From Rhodocollybia butyracea (taxonomy: Eukaryota; Basidiomycota; Agaricomycetes; Agaricales; Omphalotaceae), in contig JADNRY010000082.1 of NCBI GenBank assembly GCA_015501585.1, forward strand, positions 166,975 through 230,974: 64,000 bases of DNA, read 5' to 3'. Every line of letters starts with the position of its first letter. Position 1 is the stretch's first letter. The notes under the pieces were generated by a model, which worked only from the letters and a program-made list of their open reading frames with translations, ran no database searches and was not told the DNA's origin. Below, in pieces: positions 46,792 to 57,555 of the stretch. The position numbers and the translations under genes were made by a program.

Positions 46792-47679
46792 GGTAGAAGG
46801 AGAGAAAAGTGGCGGCCCCGGAAAAGATCTGTCAACTCGAATTCAGTTGATTCATGTGCAGTGACACTTTGTCAAAGTTGCTGAAGATGCGCCACTTTGC
46901 TTCAAACTTTTTGCTGAGATGCTACTGTGAAGACTTACCGAGTCTTCAGCCGAGTCTGCCTGATGCCATTGGCCAATCGCAAAGCTTGCGACTCCGGCCC
47001 GGAACGGGTAGCTGCCGTATAACTGCGTTGACCTTGTATTCTACCTTCACTACCTTGTATTCTCTACCGGAATCGAGCATGCTGCCTAAGTATGTTAGAC
47101 TAGGGACCGGCTAGTTCCTTTGCGGTACTGTTGTTTGCTGATGCCGTGTAATCATATCACAGCACTTGGGGAACGAACCTACTGCTACTTCACTAGACTT
47201 CGGTGGGGTGGTGGTAGTAGTATTTCAATTCCACAGACAAAGGTGAAGTATAATATCAATTGATTTATTCACGGATCCAAACGCACCGAGTACTATTAGA
47301 GGGTCAACTTGTCAAAGGACCAGTTCCAGGGACAGCCGAATAGACTTTCCTTCCTACTTAACTTCAACGAGTAGCCTTTGACTGTGGCTCTGGCTTGGCC
47401 TGAATAAGTAGATAATGTGCTGGAGGGTTGTTTCAAAGTCGTGGTTAATTTCGTGTCTTCCCCCACTCGAATTTGTTCCAGAGCTCGCCAACCAAGATAG
47501 GCCATTTTATTCCCTTACACATCTCATGGCCCTATTGCACGCCAAGTTAGAGTGCGTTTTATTCGTGCTGTACCGAAGTGGTTGAGCGTTTGATTTCACT
47601 GCAGGTCAGCGACCTGGCTTGCCTACCGCACTCATGTCAGTACTAATTATATTTGTCTCTGCTAAAGGGATATTCCACC
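46792..47679. other. intergenic, no gene recognised
   Basis: The frames present are short and unlike known proteins. A stretch near 47567-47630 resembles a tRNA D-arm but does not fold as a tRNA. Confidence 0.4.
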
Positions 47680-49023
47680 AAGTGACGGAAAAATAGGAAG
47701 CTTTTTAATCAAGTCTTTCGTCAATCCACCAATGGTCACTTTTAGCCAACTCAATATGAGAAAATCTATGGTCTTTTGGCTAAGCCGGAACAGTTGATGG
47801 AACATACCATGTCGTGCGTATCAGCCTTATCTACTAACAGCGTCATTGCTGAATAATTTGCGCAACTAGCCTCTCCTAAAGCGTCATGTATACTTCATTA
47901 TACGGATTCGATATCAACCCCAACGATTCTCTTGCGCGGAAGACTGTAAAAACCGTTGAAACATTGGGACAAATATGCTCAACTGGCTTCCCCACTCTCG
48001 AACGATTTCCATAGTTACGCTTTATGCCCTCTTTCTTCCCCGGCTGTGGTTTCAAACAGGCAGCTAATGCATTTTTCCAAAATCTGAACGACATTGACAC
48101 CATCTAGTTTAACAGGGCGGTGAATAACCTGGACTACTGTCAAGGTACTGTACCATTTTTTGACCATTGAGACCATACAGAAAAATAGCACAGGCAGTTC
48201 CCTTATTGCTGAATTAGCTTATGAAAACGAGTGGAATCTTGCGGAGATAGAGCTGATCAAGGCAATGGGTACCATGAGCTTCATAGGTAAGACGTGCTAC
48301 ACTATTTCTTCTAATATGTATCAAACAAATATTTCAATGTTCAGCTGCATCGGACATGGTACGAAGCTTTTAACTTAGCTGAATTCACAGAACTTATGAG
48401 TTTTTTCTTAACAGACGATGTCTTCCGTCAACTCCTTTCTCCTCACCTTGACCCTACATCCTGAGGTTCAGGCAAAGGCGCAAGCAGAAATTGATCGTGT
48501 CATTGGAAGAGCTCGACTACCTACCTTTGAGGACCGACAGCTGCTACCTTATGTTGAAGCTATTTACCAAGAAATAATGCGCTTGCACCCCCCCGTTCCC
48601 TTCGGTAAGAAATTCCATGCAAAATGACTGATTGTTTCTGAAGAGTCTTCTTAAATATAGGGCTCAACCACGTTTCGACCGAGGATGACTTTTACGAGGG
48701 TTACCATATCCCTAAAGGTTTGGAGCGTCTCTGAAGTTGGGCGCTTTGATTCTTATGTGTATCTTCTAGGATGCGTGATTGCCGCCAATATCTGGTGAGA
48801 TCACGTACTCTTTTTTTCCCCAAGCACGTAAATTTAATTCGTCGGCCAGGACTATGAATCGAGACCCAACTGTGTACTGAGAGCCCGATAAATTCATGCC
48901 GGAACGTTTTCTAGACTCTCCCAGTGAAATGATGTTTCTATATGGTCCACTGGGAGAGTTCACACCTCGCGACTCACAAGCAAGGGAGCTGATTTTGGCC
49001 GCGGTTGAACTAGAGGATTTCTG
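47680..49023 (+). pseudogene. decayed cytochrome P450 of the array family, opposite strand
   Basis: Pieces in order match the array: NQVFRQS-like start, LASLYG/LGFDI region, RFMPSFFPGCGFKQAANAF, SLIAELAYENEWNLAEIELI, MSSVNSFLLTLTLHPEVQAK, K-helix AIYQEIMRLHPP, STEDDFYEGYHIPKG, then RDPTVY-stop-EPDKFMPERF and a jump to PRDSQARELILAAVELED. Stops interrupt the frame at 48012 (a TGG changed to TAG), 48105 and 48878. The N-terminal anchor and the heme-cysteine region are missing. It is the only family member on the plus strand. Confidence 0.88.
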
Positions 49024-49593
49024 ACCTGTTTCAAATGATAACAGCATGATTTTTACACGGTTCTCCAGGACCTACTCATTATTGACTGTCCGCTGTATTA
49101 GGTGCTGCGAAACATAGCTTTGACTCTTCGTGATGAACATATATATATTACGCAGCACCAGATATGTAAAATGAGCCCTAGGCGCGCATTTTCGGACGTC
49201 GGGCCTGTATTTCATTCCACTTACTAGTTAACAAAGTCGATGCAAGCTAAGAATATAGATAGCTGAGATATTATTTGATCTGGCTAATTGTCGCGCATGT
49301 ACAGTAAGCTTTGGGTTGATATCCTAATATCCTATCGTTCTTGGCCCTGATCATGTCGCCAGTCTTCATAGCGCCAGCAACGGAGCCTTTGTAACCTCCT
49401 GCACGCCGACGGTCGACGTATCACTTTCGTTGGTACTGATGACTCGTGGAGAAATTATGATAAAATATAAGTATATGCCCGGGCCAGTGGGCGTATGTGT
49501 GGAAAAAGGGATGACATCATATAGCCCATAAAGGGAAGTTTAGTTGCCAAATATAGTAAGGATTCGAATAGAGGGAAGATAAGTATGCACCGG

Positions 49594-51783
49594 CTAATTG
49601 GATACGTTTCCAGTAGCTATTGCTCCAGGGATTCGGACCCAAGAGCTGGTTTCAAAGTTACCACCTGGTCTTGCCCAATTCATCCACCATTCGGAAACCT
49701 CATCTCTAGATTCATAGTGCATCCGATCAATATAGTTCTTCCAGACGCGTTCCAACGTTGCATCATCAGCTCCTTCCAGATGGAGCGTCAGCCTGAACCC
49801 ATTGTTCCGTCCATCACGCTCAGGACCAGGGGGCAATCCCAGTAGTACCATGTTGTCCGTACCACTCTTCTCGAGTGCTTTAGTTCGTTTCTGACGAATG
49901 TGTTGGTAGCCATCTAGCAGAAGAGACGTGTTTGACTTCGAATCTGAGGGAGACAATATAGAAAATAGTCGGCCGAGCGTAAAGGCGTCCTCGAACTAAT
50001 GTGATACGTGAGTAGGAAAATGACATCCGTGGATAACAACCAACGTACTGCAGCGGCTCTTTAATGAAAAAATATTGATGTTCAAGACCAGCGGTATAAA
50101 GGACACTTAGAAGAGCTCACGTATTGTTTGATCCATTAATCTGCGTATAACGAGAGTTAGTTTCAGAAGTAACAAGATTGACGACCAACCCCTACATAGA
50201 TTGCATGAGCTGCATCTCCGATAACAACGACCTGATTCAAGTTCGAGACATATCGCGATAGATTGTGGACGTTCTGAATATTCCAGTGGCACCTTGGCAC
50301 GAGCTGGAGCAGCTTCTTTATCCTGGCAAGAAAGTCGGTTGATACTCAAGGCAATTTGAGGTACAATTACCTGTGATCATACTCCTCCACCTTCTCAAGT
50401 ACGGTCTTTGTCGGGGTTCCACTTGAGAGCCAGTCTTCGTCCTTGTCGTCTGATTCTAGTGGCTTACCAGGGTACGTAAATTCAAGTAGGTATAAATCAG
50501 GTCCGTACTGAAACGCTTTTATCGTAAGTTTCTGAATCTAGCAATAGGGAACAGAGAGGAGACTTTGTTACATGGCATCCAGCAGCGCTAAACGCAGGTT
50601 CCAAAGCGTATCTTGGTGGGTAGGTACGACAAAATTTTACTCACTCGGGCCATAGCAACATTTGATCCATTACCCATATAAAGGGCGCGCTTGAAATGTG
50701 TCAATCGCTCGGTTACCTATAGTCAAATCACTCACGTACATAGTTCCCCTCGGTCAATAACGATGCTAGCTCTGGGTCCGACTGAAGAAGGGAAACTGGA
50801 ATAGAAAGGGTCGCACTATGGAGAGTCACAAACCTGAGCAGGCCTTTATAACGAAAAGAAGTTTCAAAACTTGCCCAGCAAGAGCTTTCAGTGGGACGAA
50901 GGCGGGGTTCCCGACTGAATCGTTTGCATCATCAACATCTGGCTTTTTTTGCTTCGTCTCTCTCCATTAGCAGTACTTTGCGTGTCACACTGTTTTTGCC
51001 GTCCGCTCCTATCACCTATGCATTATAATCAGTGACGTATGATTTTGAAAAGTAGCCCGGCGCACAATATCTCCTGAGACACTCTCCCCTGACTTTCCTA
51101 CAACTGCCGGTCCAGGTCTATCTGAGATAATGTCTTCTACTTCGAAGTCGTAACGAAATTCAACTGCGGCATTGTTGCATAAAGCGAGTAAGTAATTATG
51201 AAGGTCTTTATGCTGGACAGAATGTGAGAGACGTAAGTTTGGGAATACAGCCTTGGTGAGCTCACCGGTATGAGATAGAAATCAGCGCCCAGATCTTTGA
51301 TAATCTCTTCCGCATATATCAGCTTGCCCACCAGCTCTGCTGGATCACTGCCTGTGTCACCAACAACTGCCGTCAGGCACGTCGAAGAACTCCATAAACA
51401 CTGGTGCACTTGCATTGGTAGAAAAATATTCTAGAAGACGTATCAGAATGATCAACTTGCAGTGGTGCCTACTACGCAACATACCCTGTGCTGTTAGCTG
51501 CCTTCGTCTTCAATAACTCCTCTGTTCCCGGCAGCTCCTTCATTAATCGTGTCATGTAGGGAGGTATTTTGACTCCTCCATGATGTATCTGCATATCAAG
51601 GAATAATTTTTCGCGAAAGACACAGGAGGAAGGATTATAACTCACTGCGCTTTGTTCAGCAAGAGGAGATTTTTCTAAGACCACTACTTGATGTCCTGCT
51701 TGCTTGAGTAGATAGGCGCATGTCAAGCCTGCGATGCCTCCTCCTACGATGATGAATTTAAGTGCATCGACTGAAGGGTCCAT
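49594..51783 (-). CDS. FAD-dependent monooxygenase (copy 2), frame possibly broken
   Basis: Paralog of 41744-43891. Start MDPSVDALKFIIVGGGIAGL, then IHHGGVKIPPYMTRLMKELP, AELVGKLIYAEEIIKDLGAD, VIGADGKNSVTRKVLL, VVVIGDAAHAIYV, and the C-terminus GYQHIRQKRTKALEKSGTD ... YESRDEVSEWWMNWARPGG. All three FAD motifs are present. After RKVLLMERDEAKK the frame is lost: the continuation matching copy 1 (PDVDDANDSVGNPAFVPL) is one base out, right at a run of seven T/A (about 50946-50952). This could be a real inactivating indel or a base-call error in a homopolymer. It faces copy 1 across 5.7 kb. Confidence 0.75.
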
Positions 51784-53646
51784 TCTACAAGTTTCGCTAA
51801 TCGTGGTGGAGAGTAACAACAAAGATCCAACAGGAGTGGGATAGCACGTCCATATTTGGACAGATCACCATTAACAATGCGGTTCCATGGGCCTGGATGG
51901 GCCACATATTTCCGTAGATATCATTGCAAAGATGCAAGCGTAGCACAGATTTAGATGTATCTCTTCAACACCTATGACAAGTTACCCTAGTTCAACGAGG
52001 AGGATCCAAGGTCGAAACATTCACAAAATCGTGCTGAAGACATATAATATATGATGTATTGAACAACAAATGAGAAAACATAATAGAATTAATCTCTCCG
52101 AAAAGAGAACGATAAGGAAAAAATTTGATGACCACGCACTGCAGACCAAGAGTAGTCTGAATCGAGTTACACATTCACCAACCCGTTTGCAAGACAGGTC
52201 AGCTCACCATGTGCCGCGAAGTGCACTGAAGGACAACATCAAAAGTGCAAGCACGATAACCTGTTCCTTAACCGCAAAACCTGATCAACACCGCTCCAAG
52301 GTACGCTGTTAACTCGTGACAGACGTCGTAGTTGAACAACCCTTGGAGAGCATCCATGTCTCATGCAGAAGCACCGTGAGACACAGACTATCACTGTCAC
52401 TACACAAGCAGTTCACCGTGTATAGCACTAAACAAACTCCACTGGGGACGTTCTAGGGCATCAATGACCAGCTCCAAGGTAAAGTGTCTAACCACCATAG
52501 GAGAAGTGAAGTGACCTTGACATGACGGTGAAGACAACAACAGATAGGAGGATCACTGACCAACCCCTTGCTCCAATGAAGAGAGCACTGCTGGAATGCG
52601 AATCAAGTCTCATTTAAGAGCGATGAAAGGAAGTGCAAGCGTTTCGCCTTTGCCCAATCTCCACGACGACTTCCGATCCAAAACATTCTTGCCCTCTTTC
52701 GCAAAAAAAAAACAAAGTCTTCGGGACATAAGCGTGTTTGGAAAATTTCTGATATGTCGTTTCGCTTAAAAGTTATAGCCAGACCCAGCTAGAGCCAATC
52801 AAGGGAGCATTTCCTCAGACCTTAGCCCACTCGCAAAGATGAACAAAAAGTTCGGTGCGGAACGAGTGTCGCGGCTTTTGGACTGCAAGTAGTGGTTGGA
52901 AAAGAACCGGTCCGCGAGCCTACGCCGCGTTTTACTTTGGGCGCTTAAACTTTCTGCGACACACTACGGAATCGCATACAGATCGCACACAGATACATAA
53001 CTAGGCAGACACCTCAGCTTCCAGTGGATGATTCGAAGACGAGAAGAATGCAACGAGCATGGGGCATGTTATTACTTTCGGTCAGGAAGACGAGAATCAA
53101 GGATCGACAGGATGCACTTCTCTCCATGAACCTTCGCCCGCAAGAATTCAACGCAGATTCCTACCTTCGCAGAACACACTGAGAACTCGAAATTACACTC
53201 TCAAGATCTCATGCCTTGCGTATGATGTGCACTCTGATGATTTGGAGAATTTGCGGGTCTGGTAAAAGACTAAAGTATTGACTCTTGAATCCCGAGCTTC
53301 CGCTCTTGGCCTCATTCATCAAACCCGTCTTGGTGGCACTGTACACACAGAAAGAAAGTTTTTTCACCCCCAACTTCCTTCGAAAGGGGATCTTCGGAGT
53401 CTCCAGCACAAATTGCAAAAAAAAAAAAAAAACGTGCGACGGAGAACGGGCTTGCAGAGTTTACCCTAGGTAACACGCTACTCTCGTCAGATGCATTGAG
53501 CAGAAGATCCAATGATAATCTGGAAATTTTGTCTTTGCGCAAGCATGGATACAATGAAAAGGGTACACCGACGAGAGCGTCAATACGACAGCGGAAAAAA
53601 AGTCCAAGCACCATACTACGACCGCTGCTTCGGTTTTTCTCCCCGT
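51784..53646. other. intergenic, no gene recognised
   Basis: About 1.9 kb without a convincing coding frame. It includes a run of 15 or so A at about 53417. CACCGTGAG, CTCCAAGG and TCACCAT words recur in 52190-52600, hinting at an old repeat, but no structure could be defined. Confidence 0.35.
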
Positions 53647-54260
53647 TTAGTCCAGCTTGTCCAGAGAAGCCGTCTTATCATCCACATCAAAGTTCTCTAC
53701 TAGGTCCGGCACGTCGTCGTCGTCATCCTCTGCGTCGGCGGCTGGTCGCTGGCCTTGTTGAATCGACTGGTAAGATTCGGCAAGTTTACGCAAGGATGCA
53801 AGGGAGTCGGGGCCAAGTTGGTTCAGGATTCCAGGAACCAGTTCGGTAAGTTCCTTCGATTGACCTGTACCGTAAATGGCAAAAGTGTTTGCTGAAACAG
53901 CAGCATGTACTATACAAGTCGAAGTCGAAAATTAGATAAAATAACGAGCTTAGAACTAGAATTTGACGCGCCTTTGGGAGCCTGGAAGTGAAGAACGGTT
54001 CCATCTTCTTTGAACATGTTCACTTCTTCAACACCAGTGATCGGCTGAACATTCAGTTTTTTGAGTGCGCCTTGCAGCTTTTTGTCATCCTGTGCTGCTG
54101 AAGGCTTTGTTTTCCGTACAACTTTTCGGCGCACAGTTCCCTTTCCACCTGGATGAAAAATTTTCAAGACTTTTCTCGAGCAATTTCAGAACGACGAGTA
54201 CATACCGATCCTGTTGGCTACGGCCTGCGCCTGTAGCTTTGCCAATTTAGCGGGATCCAT
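53647..54260 (-). CDS. EGD1: nascent polypeptide-associated complex, beta subunit (BTF3/EGD1)
   Basis: NAC-beta pairs with NAC-alpha at the ribosome exit and shields new chains from mis-targeting. Exon 1 gives [19 protein letters not shown]; the next carries the ribosome-binding basic motif [32 protein letters not shown] and [15 protein letters not shown]. After a further intron come [20 protein letters not shown] and [20 protein letters not shown], then LRKLAESYQ and an acidic tail [18 protein letters not shown], stop at 53647. This is the complete expected length (about 155 residues). Recognition is strong. Confidence 0.95.
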
Positions 54261-54374
54261 GGTCAGAATTGGAGTAATTTGGGACCAACGGCGACGAAGG
54301 CGTGATGCAGATACAGCACTTAGTAATTTTTTCCCACCACTCATCTTTGGACTTGTTCTTCTCGATTCTTCGCA
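54261..54374. promoter_or_regulatory. 114-bp divergent promoter between EGD1 and the acetyltransferase gene
   Basis: The two start codons are back to back, so one short region must drive both genes. Confidence 0.5.
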
Positions 54375-55254
54375 ATGTCTGCTGGATTTCATATTCGACC
54401 TGCCACGCCTGATGATGTGGTAGATAATGCAGAGGCCTTTCTCAAAGAATGTATTCTGATTACCTTTACCTTCAGAACATCATCCTTCAGTTCATTAACG
54501 ACCTTGTAAACCAGCATTCGTTGAGATTAGATCTCTCAAGTAATCACAAACTTGCAGGCTGTATACGAGAAAGAACCAGATGCGGTCAAAGCAACTCCAG
54601 AGCTTGTAAGTAGCATCGAGTAGCTGAACGCAGTTGTATGCTTACGCACGCGAAAGCTGCGTACAAACTTGTTTGAAAGGAAATACGCGCACGCACTGCT
54701 CGCGTTCGGCGGCGACAAACCTCTAGGAATGGCCCTTTATTTCTTCAATTTTTCAACATGGATGGGTAAACCGGGGTTATTTGTGAAACTTCTCCCCTTT
54801 TGCTCCCCGTCAGCTCACCAATATCGTTATCAGCTCGAAGACCTCTACGTCTCTCCGGAATATCGGAACGCAGGCATCGGGAAAGCGTTCTTCGGAGAAC
54901 TGGGCAGAATAGCGAAAGAATCGGTAAATATTTTTTCACCGTTAATTATTCCAAAAACTTCCCCGTGTCCAGGACTGTGCGCGTATGGACTGGTCCGTTC
55001 TCAAGGTACGTTACATTGCACAACAGGAAAAGCGTAGAGCTTAAAATCACTTCGTTACTTCACTCCGTTCCACTCTAAAACGTGTCTTCGCGACGCTTCT
55101 ACGCTTATAGTGGAACCAACCCTCGATCGACTTTTATGAGAAGAAACTCCGCGCAACAGCAATGACCGAGTGGATGGGCATGCGGCTTGAGGAAGATGGG
55201 ATCGACAATCTGCAGAGCTTTGTGCTAGCGGAGCCTTCGGGACCCGCCGCCTAA
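54375..55254 (+). CDS. GNAT-family N-acetyltransferase (diamine/spermidine acetyltransferase-like)
   Basis: Transfers acetyl from acetyl-CoA to an amine. The start is MSAGFHIRPATPDDV. Introns join this to NIILQFINDLAVYEKEPDAV and then to a KYAHALLAFGGDKPLGMALY strand with FFNFSTWMGKPG. The acetyl-CoA motif follows: LEDLYVSPEYRNAGIGKAFF (R-x-x-G-x-G/A type, here RNAGIGKA). The end has WNQPSIDFYEKKLRATAMTE, typical of diamine acetyltransferases. Stop at 55252-55254. About 170 residues, the usual length. The substrate could also be another amine or a thialysine-like compound. Confidence 0.85.
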
Positions 55255-55414
55255 GGTAGCCCATAGTGGGGGCGCACTAGTACTGAAGGATGATGGTTCG
55301 CGATTACCTACTTGTGTAGTTTAAAGCGGTTGAATGATTGACTCTAGTAACTTCCATTGCAAAGTTTGGTTCCCAATAATAAAGGCCAACACTGTTCCAT
55401 TCCAAAGACAAAAT

Positions 55415-56271
55415 TTAAACACCATCATAGCTAGCGCCGCCAGCCTGAGTGGGTAGGAAGATCGCCATGGTGGTAGGAAATAGTCAGTGACAGACTTTAT
55501 ATTCGAAAGGAAAATTCCGCACCTTCCGTAGTCGTACAACAATAGGATCCTCCTTCAAATCATCTTTCTCTTTAGCAGCCACTTCTATGGAGTAGACCCG
55601 CAATACATTCTTGACATCGGCAGAATGGACGGAAATCTGAGTGTGAAACAGAAATGTGCGTGAGATGTTAGTGGATCCAGCATGGAATGCGAAGGGAGAG
55701 TGCGAAGGGAGAGTATGGATGAGGTTAGAGGACAACGGAATACCTTGGCTTTCCTCATTACTTTACAGTGTGGGCCTATCCAAACCTGGAAATTGAGGGC
55801 ATCAGGGTGAATATGCGAGAAGCGAAAACAGCGGAATACGGACCACCAAGATGAACTTCTCCCTAGTCGATTCCTACGGAGCAGCTAAGATTTATTGCCC
55901 CCGAACCGACGATGCATCGCACTATACCTTGTCATTGGAGTATGCAACGCGCACATATGCGTATGAAGCCTTGGAATCATCTAGATGCTGATGGACGGGT
56001 GGTATTAGTTCCACAACCTTAAAATCGCATGAGATGTTACCTCTTGAAGTTCAGCCAAACCACCGACACCCACGTGTGCTATTTGAAGCTTATCGGAACG
56101 TTCAGACTGAAAACCGCCAGTTGACCATTATCGACGAGATCGCAAGATGCTATAAACGTGATGTTACCTCGTATTCCAGAAGCAGCCAGTTGGTTGAGGA
56201 TTTGTCGTCTGTCGATCAGGAGCTAAATCCGGTACTCATACCAAAGACAATGAGATAAGTACCTCGGACAT
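55415..56271 (-). CDS. coactosin-like actin-binding protein (ADF-H domain)
   Basis: Coactosin binds actin filaments. Read on the minus strand, the exons give TDDKSSTNWLLLEYE, then GGFQSERSDKLQIAHVGVGG, LAELQE, DSKASYAYVRVAYSNDK, SREKFILVVWIGPHCKVMRK, and AKISVHSADVKNVLRVYSIE followed by DLKEDPIVVRLRK. The last intron (GTGCGG...CACTCAG) joins RLRK to AGGASYDGV and the stop at 55415. The length (about 140 residues) and order match an ADF-H coactosin. The first exon is uncertain; ATG at 56271 gives MSE but the first splice could not be made to fit cleanly. Confidence 0.85.
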
Positions 56272-56322
56272 CGAGATAGGCTACAAGATTTCGTACTTAG
56301 TTCAGCAGAAAAAATGCAACAT

Positions 56323-56399
56323 TAGAGCTGTTCAACAACACGATGCAAAACGTTTAATTGGTTGAGTTTATGTTTTGAGGGTGTTGCTGAACAGCTCTA
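56323..56399. repeat. small foldback element, 19-bp inverted arms
   Basis: TAGAGCTGTTCAACAACAC (56323-56341) pairs with GTGTTGCTGAACAGCTCTA (56381-56399) with one mismatch, separated by 39 bp. It lies in the promoter region between coactosin and the RRG9-like gene and could be a tiny MITE or a structured regulatory site. Confidence 0.75.
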
Positions 56400-56530
56400 T
56401 TTTAAAAGATACCTTCATTGATTTTGGGGTCCGTAAGGTCAGCCATTGGAGACGAGTGGAAGGGTAAAATGATAGTGTCAGTGTCGCTGGCAAGTTGTGA
56501 GCGCTCAATTGGTATTTTGCCACATGTGAT

Positions 56531-57250
56531 ATGAAAAAATCTGACAGGTCGCCGACTCAGTGCTCACCCTTGTACTTGTACTTGTTCCATCGCGTTAATG
56601 GCCGCCTCGTTGTTTTCCGCCTTTCCGAAAATTCACGCTCTTCAGGGAGAGATTATATCTCTGTCGTATGCGCAGTAAAAAACGCGCCTGCAGGATTCTC
56701 TAGACAGTGGCGCGCCGCTTCTGGCTCATCTACTCCGTCAATTTTTGACGATGATTCACCCGTAGATTTGTCAGAAGACAATTATTCAGTCAGGAGCACG
56801 TCGACCACCCCATATCATCGTCAGAAACCGCCAAAAGAGCCTACACCAGAGGCTCACAAAATCCATCGACAGGTCATGCGAGATAACTTTCCTGATGGAT
56901 GGAATCCGCCTCGCAAACTGTCTAGGGAAGCCATGGAGGGTCTCCGGCAACTGCATCATCTCGACAAAGCGAAATTTACTACACCGGTGCTTGCAGAAAA
57001 GTTCAGGATCAGTCCAGAGGCCGTTCGGCGGATTCTGAAGAGTAATTGGGAACAGCCGAAGGAGAAACGGGTAAAACATGCAGAGAAGGACAGGCAGCAT
57101 ATGCTCCTCAACCGGCTGAGGGACAAGATGCGGGAGAGGAAAGAAATAGAAGAGATCCTGCAAGCCAAGCACGGCCGGGACCTGGGGAGTAGACGACAAG
57201 GACAAGTTCACGTTCGAGTAGTAGTACTTACGTTCCCATCGTTATTGTAG
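56531..57250 (+). CDS. RRG9: RRG9/neugrin-like mitochondrial protein
   Basis: The diagnostic block is HRQVMRDNFPDGWNPPRKLS followed by REAMEGLRQLHHLDKAKFTT and PVLAEKFRISPEAVRRILKS, the neugrin/Rrg9 signature. Rrg9 is needed for mitochondrial genome maintenance and respiration; neugrin acts in mitochondrial rRNA metabolism. The N-terminal region is poorly defined: an ATG at 56588 in another frame gives MAASLFSAFPKIHALQ, which looks like a transit peptide but meets a stop. At the C-terminus the open frame ends in an unlikely tail, while the next frame gives VDDKDKFTFE and a stop at 57203, so one base or an unseen intron may be involved. Confidence 0.75.
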   Translation: MKKSDRSPTQCSPLYLYLFHRVNGRLVVFRLSENSRSSGRDYISVVCAVKNAPAGFSRQWRAASGSSTPSIFDDDSPVDLSEDNYSVRSTSTTPYHRQKPPKEPTPEAHKIHRQVMRDNFPDGWNPPRKLSREAMEGLRQLHHLDKAKFTTPVLAEKFRISPEAVRRILKSNWEQPKEKRVKHAEKDRQHMLLNRLRDKMRERKEIEEILQAKHGRDLGSRRQGQVHVRVVVLTFPSLL

Positions 57251-57555
57251 TCGTATAAACATTATTTCATTCGTCCAAGATGTAGTATCAGTTAATTACT
57301 TTATTACTGTTAGGAATAATACCCTCCAAATCCATCCGATAAAGATGCGCTCTGATCCCCACTTCGTTAAGTATGTGTACATAAGTATAACTACTAGGAT
57401 GGTCTAATAAACAGGTCTAGTGGCGGTACCGCAAAGAATTATTTCGTTCTTCTGGTTTGAAGAGAAAAACGAAGAGACGAAAGATTAACTCGAACGTAAT
57501 GGTAAGTGGTGAAATGTCTATAGCAAAAATAAATAGAAAATAGATAGATGGGGTC

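Noticed and set aside
47560..47640. Possible tRNA (GTGGTTGAGCG resembles a D-arm)
   Set aside because: No acceptor-stem pairing, no convincing anticodon stem and no GGTTCGAnnCC T-arm at the right distance.
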